From Symsagittifera roscoffensis (lineage: Eukaryota > Xenacoelomorpha > Acoela > Convolutidae): a stretch of 64,000 nt of DNA. Below the pieces are notes generated by a model. That model was not told the origin of the DNA and made no database searches. It worked only from the letters and a program-made list of their open reading frames with translations. The position numbers were made by a program, and so were the translations under genes. This document shows positions 36,501 through 49,419 of the stretch, piece by piece. How positions within the stretch are numbered: the stretch's first letter is position 1; every line of letters starts with the position of its first letter. The DNA lies in assembly GCF_963678635.1 (NCBI RefSeq), contig NC_087066.1, forward strand, positions 27,431,801 to 27,495,800, read 5' to 3'.

Positions 36501-39500
36501 TTGAATGTTGGTTAAATATGCTTGCAAAAAAATGGCTTTGGTTACACCTTTATTGTCTCATCAGCATTGGAGGCTAAAGTCTTTGAACGAAAAAAATTAA
36601 ACGTTTGAAAAACCTACGATGACGAGGTTTAAAAAGTTAAAAAAACAAACAGCAGATGTTCATCAGAACACTAAAAGCAACAATTGGAAAACTTAAAATT
36701 AACTGAGTAGTAGTACTCGTTTTTAAATCACTTAAAAAATTTAAACTGCGATTTAAGGGAAAAATAATCATAGAAATTTTTTTTGATTACAAGTAACCTT
36801 CAAACGTTTTTGCAACTATGTGCATCGTCAGGGTTTTTACAATAAATTAATCTAATTGACAATAAAACCTGAATTTACAAATGTTATTTACAAAAATTCA
36901 TCTAGATTTTGTTTCTGAAGCATCAAGTTAAAAATCAGCCAATCATAGTTGACTTCTAAAAACATTTTTTAGATTAGAATAGTTTTCACCTCTAAAACAA
37001 AGAAAAAATTTTCAATTAAAAAGTCTCGAAATTATATTTCCTTTAAAAAGGTTAAGACATGTACGATATGATAATTTCGGTCCAGATATGTACGTTTTAA
37101 ATAAAATTCAAAAACATTTTGGGACTAAATTTTATTGTTAACTCCCTGCTCCTACACTCATCACGCGTGTTCAAGCCCGGTTTCTTTTTCCTGATCTGTA
37201 CTGTCTCTAGTGTGAACAGTTTTGTTTGGCTTTTTGACCTATCTATAATTTCCCGACTAAGATCTACGCTATTTCAATTAAGATTTCATTGCTGAAGGTG
37301 AAGGCCTACTGGTGAGTCTGTTTTGTTTTTCTGTTTCTCAGTTCTAGTAGTCAAATGTCGAACAGTTTGTCCGACCTAGGTGGAAGTGAATCCACTACAT
37401 GACTGTTTTTAAGCAACTCTTGACTTGAGGTCATTAGAAAAAACTTGCTGACTTCAGTGATGGTAAACAAGATTCTAATTTTCTTGTGATGAAAACCACT
37501 TGAATGTTGGTTAAATAAGCTTGCAAAATATTGGCTTTGGTTACCTCTTTATTGTCTCATCAGCATTGGAAGCTAAAGTCTTTGAACAAAAAAAACTAAC
37601 GTTTGAAAAACATATGATGACGAGGTTTAAAAAGTTAAGAAAACAAACAGCAGAGGTACATCAGAACACTAAAAGCAACAATTGGAAAACTTAAAATTAT
37701 CTGAGTAGTAGTAGTAGTCTTATATCACTTAAAAATTTTGAACTGCGATTTAATGGAAAAACAATCATAGAAAAGATTTTTGATTACAATAAACTTCAAA
37801 CGTTTTCGCAACTATGTGCATCGTGAGGATTTTTACAATAAATTAATCTAAATGACGATAAAACCTGAATTTATAAATGTTATTTACAATAATTCACCTA
37901 AATTTTGTTTCTGAAGCATCAAGATAAAAATCAGCCAACCATAGTTCACTTCTAAAAACACTTTTTAGACTAGAATAGTTTTCACCTCTAAAACTAAGAA
38001 ACAATTTTCAATTAAAAAGTCTGGAAATTATATTTCCTTCGAAAAGGTTAAGTCATGTACGATATGATAATTTCTGTTCAGATATGTACGTTTTAAATAG
38101 AAACCAAAAACATTTTGGGACTAAATTTCAGTGTTGACTCCCTGCTCCTACATTCATCGCGCGTGTTCAAGCCCGGTTTTTTTTCCTGATATGTACTGTC
38201 TCTAGTGTGAACAGTTTTGTGTGGCTGTTTGACCTATCTATAATTTCCCGACTAAGATCTGCGCTATATCACTCAAGATTTTTTTGCTGAAGGTGAAGGC
38301 CTTCCGGTGAGTCTGTTTTGTTTTTCTGTTCCTCAATTCTAGTAGTCAAATGTCGAACAGTTTGTCCGACATAGGTGGAAGTGAATCCACTACATGACTG
38401 TTTTTAAACAACTCTTGACTTGAGGTCATTAGAAAAAACTTGCTGACTTCAGTGATCAAAAACAAGATTCTAATTTTCTTGTGATGAAAACCACTTGAAC
38501 GTTGGTTAAATAAGCTTGCAAAATATTGGCTTTGGTTACCTCGTTATTGTCTCATCAGCATTGGAAGGTAAAGTCTTTGAACAAAAAAAACTAACGTTTG
38601 AAAACCATATGATGACGAGGTTTAAAAAGTTAAAAAAACAAACAACATAGGTACATCAGAACACTAAAAGCAACAATGGGAAAACTTAAAATTAACTGAG
38701 TAGTAGTAGTAGTTTTTATATCACTTAAAAAATTTGAATTGCGATTTAATGGAAAAAAAATCATAGAAAAGATTTTTGATTACAAATAAACTTCAAACGT
38801 TTTCGCAACTATGTGCATCGTGAGGATTTTTACAATAAATTAATCTAAATGACGATAAAACCTGAATTTATAAATGTTATTTACAATAATTCACCTAAAT
38901 TTTGTTTCTGAAGCATCAAGATAAAAATCAGCCAATCATAGTTGACTTCTAAAAACACTTTTTAGATTAGAATAGTCTTCACCTCTAAAACTAATGAAAC
39001 ATTTTTTGATTAAATAGTCTGGAAATTATTTTTCCTTTAAAAAGGTTAAGACATGTACGATATGATAATTTCGGTTCAGATAGGTTCGTTTTAAATAAAA
39101 ACCAAAAACATTTTGGCACTAAATTTCAGTGTTAACTCCCTGCTCCTACACTAATCGCGCCTGTTCAAGCCCGGTTTCTTTTTCCTGTTATGTACTGTCT
39201 CTAGTGTGAACAATTTTGTTTAGCTGCTTGACTTATCTATAATTTCCCGACTAAGATCTGCTTCATTTCACTCAAGATTTCATTGCTGAAGGTGAAGGCC
39301 TACCGGTGAGTCTGTTTTGTTTTTCTGTTCCTCAATTCTAGTAGTCAAATGTCAACAGTTTAACCGACCTAGGTGGAAGTGAATCTACTACATGACTGTT
39401 TTTAAATAACTCTTGACTTGAGGTCATTAGAAAAAACTTGCTGACTTCAGTGACGGTAAACAAGATTCTAGTTTTCTTGCGATGAAAACCAGTTGAATGT

Positions 39501-40411
39501 TGGTTAAATATGCTTGCAAAATGATGGCTTTGGTTACACCTTTATTGTCTCATCAGCATAAGAGTCTAAGATCTTTGAACAGAAAAAAACTAACGTTTGA
39601 AAAACATATGATGACGAGGTTTAAAAAGTTAAAAAAACAAACAGCAGAGTTACATCAGAACACTTAAAGCAACAATTGGAAAACTTAAATTTAACTGAGT
39701 AGTAGTAGTAGCTTTTATATCACTTAAAAAATTTGAACTATGATTTAATGGAAAAACAATAATAGAAAAGATTTTTGATTACAAAAAAACTTCAAACGTT
39801 TTCGCTACTATGTGCATCGTGAGGATATTTTACAAAAAATTAATCTAATTGACAAAATAACCTGAATTTACAAATGTTATTTACAATAATTCACCTAAAT
39901 TTTGTTTCTGAAGCATCAAGTTAAAAATCAGCCAATCATAATTGACTTCTAAAAACACTTTTTAGATTAGAATAGTTTTCACCTCTAAAAATAATGAAAC
40001 AATTTTCAATTGAATAGTCTGGAAATTAAATTTCCTTTAAAAAGGTTAAGCCATGTACGATATGATAATTTTTGTTCAGATATGTACGTTTTAAATAAAA
40101 ACTAAAAACCAAAAACATTTTGGGACTAAATTTCAGTGTTAACTCTCTGCTCACACACTCATCGCGCGTGTTCAAGCCCGGTTTTTTTCCTGCTATGTAC
40201 TGTCTCTAGTGTGAACAGTTTTGTGTGGCTGTTTGACCTATCTATAATTTCCCGACTAAGATCTGCGCTATTTCACTCCAGATTTCTTTGCTGAAGGTGA
40301 AGGCCTTCCGGTGAGTATGTTTTGTTTTTCTGTTCCTCAATTCTAGTAGTCAAATGTCGAACAGTTTGTCCGACCTAGGTGGAAGTGAATCCACTACATG
40401 ACTGTTTTTAA
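30583..40411. repeat. Satellite block 1, about 1.0-kb monomer, 10 copies
   Basis: The anchor word GTGTTAACTC (and close variants) recurs at 31155, 32150, 33146, 34139, 35136, 36137, 37136, 38131, 39129 and 40136, spacing 993-1007 bp. Monomers are AT-rich and mostly differ by scattered substitutions. Each has a GT-rich core with a GTTCAAGCC word, short hairpins (for example GTGGAAGTGAATCCAC), and a variable run of TAG/AGT triplets. The block starts mid-monomer and ends abruptly at 40411 inside CTGTTTTTAAA. No gene recognised. Confidence 0.95.
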
Positions 40412-40837
40412 ATTAGCCGAAACCTATTAAACCGAAGCAAAAACAAGTTGGTAAAGTTACAACCAACATGGAAAGCAAATATCGATAAGGCCAAATATTT
40501 GAAATGGTAACATGCTCAAAATATGCCTGTTGCAACAAAAAGACCAGTAGATGAATGAGTCCACGAGATTGATGAGTTGTGTGCACAACGTTAATCAACG
40601 GGGAAAAAGAGTAAGTACTCGATTTCAATACCCTTGCTTATCGCATTTGAATACATTTGTGTCTATGAATGCGTAGATATTTGGTAAGAATTTTGGTATG
40701 CATTTTGTACTCATTTGAGCTTTTCGGGACCTTTTACAGAAAAATTATCCCGACCTGTATAAGTGTATTCACTACGACTATTGACACTTATTGAGCCGAA
40801 AAATTGAAAAGCCTAAATAGATATATATAGTTTAAAA

Positions 40838-40905
40838 AAAAGAAGGTCCGGTCGTGATTTGAATCAAGGACCTTCGAAAGTGCAAGCACGCACTTCATCG
40901 TGCAA
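40838..40905 (-). other. tRNA-like remnant with oligo-T end
   Basis: The minus strand reads a 6-bp hairpin (AAGTGC/GCACTT), then GAAGGTCC, a B-box-like GATTCAAATC, then GGACCTTC followed by eight T. This resembles the 3' half of a tRNA or tRNA-derived SINE, with a Pol III terminator. The D arm and 5' acceptor strand are missing, and the T stem does not pair well, so it is not a working tRNA gene. Confidence 0.3.
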
Positions 40906-41009
40906 TAATTTTTCTAATGATCATGAACCTTCACAAAAAATTAATAGACAAACATTACATAAGGAACAAACAGCATCTATTGAATATTTAAACAGAAACT
41001 CTATGTTTA

Positions 41010-41282
41010 CTAACGGGTTTTCAAGCTGGTGTTGCCTGTATTCAATCGAGCAGGATCTGTCGAAAAATTAGGCGACTCCTTCTCTGGAAGAGCTGACTTA
41101 ATGGACGGGGGCGTTAATGGTCTTCGACCAGGGTACTTCCATTCGAGTGCCAACGTTCCCGTTTCGTTCAGTTCCAAAATATACTGTAAAATTTGTTCTT
41201 TGGTTAATTCAATAGTTTCTAAAGACTCATCGTCACTATTTGGAATATACCAGTCGTCATCTGGGTTCGTTACGGTAGTCAT
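41010..41282 (-). CDS. PAGR1: PAGR1-like (PA1) protein or exon
   Basis: A 90-aa ORF with a true ATG. Residues 9-19 (DDWYIPNSDDE) and 31-56 (a QILQYILEL helix, then ETGTLALEW, then PGRRPLTP) match the core of PAGR1/PA1, a small nuclear partner of PTIP in the MLL3/4 histone H3K4 methyltransferase complex. The last 30 residues are not recognised, and the FDFDD-type C-terminal segment of vertebrate PAGR1 is absent, so this may be a first coding exon, a short invertebrate form or a gene fragment. Three bases upstream of the ATG is TTTTCTTACCTCATTTTCAG, a good 3' splice acceptor on the same strand. It lies alone between satellite blocks. The family call comes from recalled motifs, not a search. Confidence 0.6.
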   Translation of the reverse strand: MTTVTNPDDDWYIPNSDDESLETIELTKEQILQYILELNETGTLALEWKYPGRRPLTPPSIKSALPEKESPNFSTDPARLNTGNTSLKTR

Positions 41283-41306
41283 GATCTGAAAATGAGGTAA
41301 GAAAAG
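41283..41306 (-). promoter_or_regulatory. Candidate 3' splice acceptor before PAGR1-like ATG
   Basis: On the minus strand a pyrimidine-rich tract ends in TTTTCAG, with the cut 3 nt before ATG (ATC-ATG). It could accept a 5' UTR exon in cis or a trans-spliced leader. Such a short distance to the ATG is common for trans-splicing acceptors but does not prove it. Confidence 0.5.
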
Positions 41307-42044
41307 GACGTAAGCAAAAACTTTATGATAAAATCTACCCTCAATTTCAGCAATCGTCTCAGCAAAAGCTCGATGAAATCTAAGTAAAACAAAGACTTTG
41401 CATCACTTGCATAACAGCTATTTTGGTCGTAGTTTGGGAAAATGGAAAACCTATTAAAGTTCTATACTATCTCCGATTATTTTATATCAAAATTAGTGAC
41501 ACACAGTTCCTACAACTCTTAATTCAGCACCTTAAATTGGTATTAACTTCTAAGACAGAGGCGAAGCTGAGCTTCGCACCGCTTGTGATACAACACAAAA
41601 AAATCGAAGACATCAAATAAATTGGATCAATCATAATGAATACAGCAACTTTTGAAACAAAACAAGCCGTGACAAAAGAATGTGAAATTAGCAGCGGAAG
41701 ATATTGTACCAGGCGGTAGAGCAATGCCGAACAGAACCTCGATAGAAGCCTTCTAAGCCGAAAAAAAGTCATCAAGACTTAAGTTTTATCAAAAATTAAT
41801 AATTCCCCCTCTCCCTCAGTATACTCTTTGTTTGCATGTCAAATGAAACAATTTGAGTCAATTAAGCAAATATAAAATAGTCCGAAAACTATGAAGCAGA
41901 GAATGGAAAATAAAAAGGCCGAAAAAAAATCAAAAAAATTAACTCATCAAAAGTTATTAAGCCCCCTTCGCCCTCAAATTACAAACAGGCACACACCAAC
42001 CCTTTTTGTTCATCCAAAGACGCAATATACGGCTGATAAGCCGA

Positions 42045-42964
42045 TGTAATTGTGACATTTGACCAGAGTGCCGTCAAAATGCATTTCGAATTCGAATTTT
42101 TAATGTAGCCTCTGAGTGGGAAAATTGGCTGTTTTCGCGGAATAGTGGTGTTAATCTGACGATTTGATGAATCAGGAATGGTTAATTTGGCCTGACATGG
42201 TTATTTTTAAAAATTCGATTTGAGCGTGAAAGATACGTAACATTTTGAGATTTCGCGACAACTGAAACTGCGAAACACACAACAGCAGTTTTCTTTGGAA
42301 CAGAACAGGTGAACGGCATTTAAGCCACACTGATCGAAATTGAAAAAGGACAACTGTTAGAAGACCATTCTGAGTTTTAACGATTGGGCAGCTACAATAG
42401 TTACAAAGCAACTTCCGAGAACCAGGAAGGGTGATGGGACGACGTGACCAGCCTTCCGGAAAGGAGATAAAACTGTTCTTCCTCATGATTCAAGAATTCG
42501 GAAGAGTCTCGGGAGAGAACTGTAACTCTTTATTTTAATAACTTTTAGCTTCCTGAGGATGTCTTGAATTAACATCGAATTCATTTTCAGATAATGAGAA
42601 GCTAGGATTTGAGGGAAAGGGTTGATCCATCTCAATGGGAAGGATGATTTTTATCTACTGAACAAAAACAATAGTAATGTAATAAATAAGTAGTAGCCCT
42701 GTTTTTATGTATGATCTCGTGGTCTGGGGATACTGAGAACCAGCCATGAGCTCAACATTTTTGCTTGTAATTAAGTTAATCTGAGCGTTCTGGCCGAAGC
42801 CGGAAACAGTAACGTTTTGTCGACCCGATGTTGAAAGGACCACACATAGAACTGGCTTTGGCAGAAACGGTTAAATGCATGTAGAGCTGTGTTTAGACAC
42901 TAGCCAGTTGTTTTACAACCTAGCTGATTTTTCAATCTATATGTACTTCCGGGCGAATGTTACA
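42045..42964 (+). repeat. Solo LTR 2 (about 920 bp), near-copy of solo LTR 1
   Basis: It starts TGTAATTGTGACATT and ends GAATGTTACA, nearly identical to 29464-30395 apart from scattered changes and small indels (for example a shorter AATT stretch near 42570). Its left flank is the single-copy island, unlike solo LTR 1. Its right flank (42965-43156) is the same as that of solo LTR 1. Confidence 0.85.
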
Positions 42965-43156
42965 AATATAGGCCTAACCCTATCAAGCCCTAAAAAGTAC
43001 CCAAAAAAAACAAAAAACATTGTTTTCAGGAAAAACTTGAACTATAATTTCTCTAAGAATAATCAGCATTTTCAGCAATCTTTAAAAAAAAAGTTTCCTT
43101 CGAAACGACTCAAAATTAGTCACTATGCCAATAAAACATAAACTGAACTAATTTAG
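42965..43156. other. Second copy of the 187-bp flank
   Basis: Homologous to 30396-30582 and again joined to the satellite at CTAAAGTCTTTGAAC. Together with the LTR it forms a duplicated module, LTR plus flank plus satellite start. Confidence 0.8.
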
Positions 43157-46100
43157 GCAGCTAAAGTCTTTGAACGAAAAAAACTAACGTTTGAAAAACA
43201 TATGAAGACGAGGTTGAAACAAAGAGCAGAGTTACATCAGAACACTAAAAGCAACAATTGGAAAACTTAAATTTAACTGAGTAGTAGTAGTTTTTGTATC
43301 ACTTAAGAAAATTGAACTGCGATTCAATGAAAAAACAATAATAGAAGAGATTTTTGATTAAAAGTAAACTTCAAACGTTTTCGGAACTATGGGAATTGTC
43401 AGGAATCATAGTTGACTTCTAAAAACACTTTTTAGATTAGAATAGTTTTAACCTCTAAAACAAATTGAACAATTTTCAATTAAATAGTCTGTAAATTATA
43501 TTTCCTTCGAAAAGGTTAAGTCAAGTACGATATGATAATTTCTGTTCAGATATGTAAGTCTTAAATGAAAACCAAAAACATTTTGGGGCTAAATTTCAGT
43601 GTTAACTCACTGCTCCTACTATCATCGCGCGTGTTCAAGCCCGATTTCTTTTTCCTGATATGTACTGTCTCTAGTGTGAACAGTTTTGTTTGGCTGTTTG
43701 ACCTATCTGTAATTTCCCGACTAAGATATGCACTATTTCACTCAAGATTTCATTGCTGAAGGTGAAGGCCTACCGGTGAGTCTGTTTTGTTTTTCTGTTC
43801 CTGAATTCTAGTAGTCAAATGTCGAACAGTTGTCCGACCTAGATGGAAGTGAATCCACTACATGACTGTTTTTAAACAACTCTTGACTTGAGGTCATTAG
43901 AAAAAACTTGCTGACTTCAGTGACGGTAAACAAGATTCTAGTTTTCTTGCCATGAAAACCCTTTGAATGTTGGTTATATATGCTTGCAAAATAATGGCGT
44001 TGGTTACACCTTTATTGTCTCATCAGCATTGGAGGCTAAACATTTTGAACAAAAAAAACTAACGTTTGAAAAACATATGATGACGAGGTTTAAAAAGTTA
44101 AAAAAACAAACAGGAGAGGTACATCAGAGAACTAAAAGCAACAATTGGAAAACTTAAATTTAACTGAGTAGTAGTTGTAGTAGTTTCTATATCACTTAAA
44201 AATTTGAACTGCGATTTAATGGAAAAACAATAATTGAAAAGACATTTGATTACAAGTAAACTTCAAACGTTTTCGCAACTATGTGCATCGTCAGAATTTT
44301 TACAATAAATTAATCTAATTGATGATATAAACTCAATTTACAAATGTTATTTACAATAATTCACCTAAATTTTGTTTCTGAAGCATCAAGTTAAAAATCA
44401 GCCAATCATAATTGACTTCTAAAAACACTTTTAGATTACAATAGTTTTCACCTCTAAAACTAATGAAACAATTTTTAATTAAATAGTCTGGAAATTAAAT
44501 TTCCTTTAAAAAGGTTAAGACATGTACGATATGATAATTTCGGTTCAGATAGGTACGTTTTAAATAAAAACCAAAAACATTTTGGGACTAAATTTCAGTG
44601 TTAACTCCCTGCTCCTACACTAATCGCGCCTGTTCAAGCCCGATTTCTTTTTCCTGATATGTACTGTCTCTAGTGTGAACAATTTTGTTTAGCTGCTTGA
44701 CTTATCTATAATTTCCCGACTAAGATCTTCTTCATTTCACTCAAGATTTCATTGCTGAAGGTGAAGGCCTACCGGTGAGTCTGTTTTGTTTTTCTGTTCC
44801 TCAATTCTAGTAGTCAAATGTCAACAGTTTAACCGACCTAGGTGGAAGTGAATCTACTACATGACTGTTTTTAAATAACTCTTGACTTGAGGTCATTAGA
44901 AAAAACTTGCTGACTTCAGTGACGGTAAACAAGATTCTAGTTTTCTTGCGATGAAAACCAGTTGAATGTTGGTTAAATATGCTTGCAAAATAATGGCGTT
45001 GGTTACACCTTTATTGTCTCATCAGAATTGGAGGCTAAGGATTTTGAACAAAAAAAACTAACGTTTGAAAAACATATGATGACGAGGTTTAAAAAGTTTA
45101 AAAAACAAACAGCAGAGAACACTAAATGCAACAAATAGAAAACTTAAATTTATCTGAGTAGTAGTAGTAGTTTTTATATCACTTAAGAAATTTGAACTGC
45201 GATTTAATGGAAAAACAATCATAGAAAAGATATTTGATTACAAGTAAACTTCAAACGTTTTCGCAACGTCAGGATTTTTACAATAAATTAATCTAATTGA
45301 CAATATAACCTCAATTTACAAATGTTATTTACAATAATTCACCTAAATTTTGTTTCTGAAGCATCAAGTTAAAAATCAGCCAATCATAATTGACTTCTAA
45401 AAACACTTTTTAGATTAGAATAGTTTTCACCTCTAAAACTAATGAAACAATTTTTAATTAAATAGTCTGGAAATTAAATTTCCTTTAAAAAGGTTAAGAC
45501 ATGTACGATATGATAATTTCGGTTCAGATAGGTACGTTTTAAATAAAAACCAAAAACATTTTGGGACTAAATTTCAGTGTTAACTCCCTGCTCCTACACT
45601 AATCGCGCCTGTTCAAGCCCGGTTTCTTTTTCCTGATATGTACTGTCTCTAGTGTGAACAGTTTTGTTTGGCTGTTTGACCTATCTATAATTTCCCGACT
45701 AAGATATGCACTATTTCACTCAAGATTTCATTGCTGAAGGTGAAGGCCTACCGTTGAGTCTGTTTTGTTTTTCTGTTCCTCAATTCTAGTAGTCAAATGT
45801 CGAACTGTTGTCCGACCTAGGTGGAAGTGAATCCAATACATGACTGTTTTTAAACAACTCTTGACTTGAGGTCATTAGAAAAAACTTGCTGACTTCAGTG
45901 ACGGTAAACAAGATTCTAGTTTTCTTGCGATGAAAACCACTTGAATGTTGGTTAAATATGCTTGCAAAATAATGGCGTTGGTTACACCTTTATTGTCCCA
46001 TCAGCATTGGAGTCTAAAGTCTTTGAACAAAAAAACTAACGTTTGAAAAACATATGACGACGAGGTTTAAAAAGTTTAAAAAAACAAACAGAAGAGGTAC

Positions 46101-49100
46101 ACCAGAGAACTAAAAGCAACAATTGGAAAACGTAAATTTAACTGAGTAGTAGTAGTAGTAGTAGTTTTTATATCACTTAAAAAATTTGAACTGCGATTTA
46201 ATCTAATTGACGATAAAGTCTCAATTTACATATGTTATTTACAATAATTCACCTAAATTTTGTTTCTGAAGCATCAAATTAAAAATCAGCCAATCATAGT
46301 TGACTTTTAAAAACACTTCTTAGATTAGAATAGTTTTCACCTCTAAAACTAATGAAACAGTTTTCAATTAAATAGTCTGGAAATTATATTTCCTTTAAAA
46401 AGGTTAAGACATGTACGATATGATAATTTCGGTTCAGATAGAAACGTTTTAAATAAAAACCAAAAAAATTTTGGCACTAACTTTCAATGTTAACTCTTTG
46501 CTCCTACACTCATCGCGCGTGTTCAAGCCCGGTTTCTTTTTCCTGAAATGTACTGTCTCTAGTGTGAACAGTTTTGTTTGGCTTTTTGAACTATCTATAA
46601 TTTCCCGACTAAGATCCGCGCTGTTTCACTCAAGATTTCATTGCTGAAGGTGAAAGCCTACTGGTGTGACTGTTTTGTTTTTCTGTTCCTCAATTCTAGT
46701 GGTCAAATGTCGAACAGTTTGTCCGACCTAGATGGAAGTGAATCCACTACATGACTGTTTTTAAAGAACTCTTGACTTGAGGTCATTAGAAAAAACTTGC
46801 TGACTTCAGTGACGGTTAAAAAGATTCTAGTTTTCTTGTGATGAAAACCACTTGAATGTTGGTTAAATATGCTTGCAAAATAATGGCTTTGGTTACACCT
46901 TTATTGTCTCATCAGCATTAGAGTCTAAAGTTTTTGAACAAAAAAACTAACGTTTGAAAAACATATGACGACGAGGTTTAAAAAGTTAAAAAAACAAACA
47001 GCAGAGTTACATCAGAACACTTAAAGCAACAATTGGAAAACTTAAATTTAACTGAGTAGTAGTAGTAGCTTTTATCACTTAAAAAATTTGAACTATGATT
47101 TAATGGAAAAACAATAATAGAAAAGATTTTTGATTATAAATAAACTTCAAACGTTTTCGCAACTATGTGCATCGTGAGGATTTTTACAATAATTTAATTT
47201 AATTGACAATAAAACCTCAATTTACAAATTTTATTTACAATAATTCACCTAAATTTTGTTTCTGAAGCATCAATTTAAAAATCAGCCAATCATAGTTGAT
47301 TCTAAAAACACTTTTTAGATTAGAATAGTTTTAACCTCTAAAACAAATTGAACAATTTTCAATTAAATAGTCTGGAAATTATATTTCCTTCAAAAATGTT
47401 AAGTCAAGTACGATATAATAATTTCTGTTCAGATATGTAAGTTTTAAATGAAAACCAAAAACAATTTGGGACTAAATTTCAGTGTTAACTCACTGATCCT
47501 ACTATCATCGCGCGTGTTCAAGCCCGGTTTCCTTTTCCTGATATGTACTGTCTCTAGTGTGAACAGTTTTGTTTGGCTGTTTGACCTATCTATAATTTCC
47601 CGACTAAGATATGCGCTATTTCATTCAAGATTTCATTGCTGAAGGTGAAGGCCTACAGGTGAGTCTGTTTTGTTTTTCTGTTCCTCAATTCTAGTAGTCA
47701 AATGTCGAACAGTTGTCCGACCTAGGTGGAAGTGAATCCACTACATGACTGTTTTTAAACAACTCTTGACTTGAGGTCATTAGAAAATACTTGCTGACTT
47801 CAGTGACGGTAAACAAGATTCTAGTTTTCTTGCGATGAAAACCACTTGAATGTTTGTTAAATATGCTTGCAAAATAATGGCGTTGGTTACACCTTTATTG
47901 TCTCATCAGCATTGGAGGCTAAATATTTTGAACAAAAAAAACTAAGGTTTGAAAAACATATGATGACGAGGCTTAAAAAGTTAAAAAAACAAACAGCAGA
48001 GGTACATCAGAACACTAAAAGCAACAATTGGAAAACTTAAATTTAACTGAGTAGTAGTAGTAGTTTTTATATCACTTAAGAAATTTGAACTGCGATTTAA
48101 TGGAAAAACAATAATAGAAAAGATATTTGATTACAAGTAAACTTCAAACGTTTTCGCAACTATGTGCATCGTCAGGATTTTTACAATAAATTAATCTAAT
48201 TGACGATATAACCTCAATTTACAAATGATATTTACAATAATTCACCTAAATTTTGTTTCTGAAGCATCTAGTTAAAAATCAGCCAATCATAGTTGACTTC
48301 TAAAAACACTTTTTAGATTAGAATAGTTTTCACCTCTAAAACTAATGAAACAATTTTTAATTAAATAGTCTGGAAATTAAAGTTCCTTTAAAAAGGTTAA
48401 GACATGTACGATATGACAATTTCGGTTCAGATAGGTACGTTTTAAATAAAAACCAAAAACATTTTGGGACTAAATTTCAGTGTTAACTCCCTGCTCCTAC
48501 ACTCATCGCGCCTGTTCAAGCCCGGTTTCTTTTTTCCTGTTATGTATTGTCTCTAGTGTGAACAATTTTGTTTAGCTGCTTGACTTATCTATAATTTCCC
48601 GACTAAGATCTGCTTTATTTCACTCAAGATTTCATTGCTGAAGGTGAAGGCCTACCGGTGAGTCTGTTTTGTTTTTCTGTTCCTCAATTCTAGTAGTCAA
48701 ATGTCAAACAGTTTAACCGACCTAGGTGGAAGTGAATTTACTACATGACTGTTTTTAAACAACTCTTGACTTGAGGTTATTAGAAAAAACTTGCTGACTT
48801 CAGTGACGGTCAAAATAATTCTAGTTTTTTTGTGATGAAAACCACTTGAATGTTGGTTAAATTTGCTCGCAAAATAATGGCTTTGGTTACACCTTTTTTG
48901 TCCCATCAGCATTAGAGTCTAAAGTCTTTGAACAAAAAAACTAACGTTTGAAAAACATATGACGGCGAGGTTTAAAAAGCTTAAAAAAACTAACAGAAGA
49001 GGTACACCAGAGAACTAAAAGCAACAATTGGAAAACGTAAATTTAACTGAGTAGTAGTAGTAGTAGTAGTTTTTATATCACTTAAAAAATTTGAACTGCG

Positions 49101-49419
49101 ATTTAATGGAAAAACAATAAAAGAAAAGATATTTGATTACAAGTAAACTTCAAACGTTTTCGCAACTATGTGCATCGTGAGGATTTTTACAATAAATTAT
49201 TCTAATTGACGAAAAAACCTCAATTTACAAAGGTTATTTACAATAATTCACCTAAAATTTGTTTCTCAAGCATCAAGTAAAAAATCAGCCAATCATAGTT
49301 GACTTCTAAAAACATTTTTTAGGTTAGAATAATTTTCACCTCTAAAACTAATGAAACAATTTTTGATTAAATAGTCTGGAAATTATATTTCCTTTAAAAA
49401 GGTTAAGACATGTACGATA

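Larger units (their letters stand above)
40412..42044. other. Single-copy island inside satellite
   Basis: About 1.6 kb of non-satellite, AT-rich sequence. It holds a PAGR1-like ORF on the minus strand (41010-41282), a tRNA-like remnant near 40838-40905, a perfect 7-bp palindromic hairpin (GCGAAGC/GCTTCGC) near 41562-41578, and an imperfect local duplication of about 160 bp near 41755-41990. The remaining ORFs are short and unsupported. Confidence 0.8.

Noticed and set aside
41423-41775. Short ORFs on both strands in the island (65 and 83 aa).
   Set aside because: Overlapping, no recognised motif, no splice or start context.
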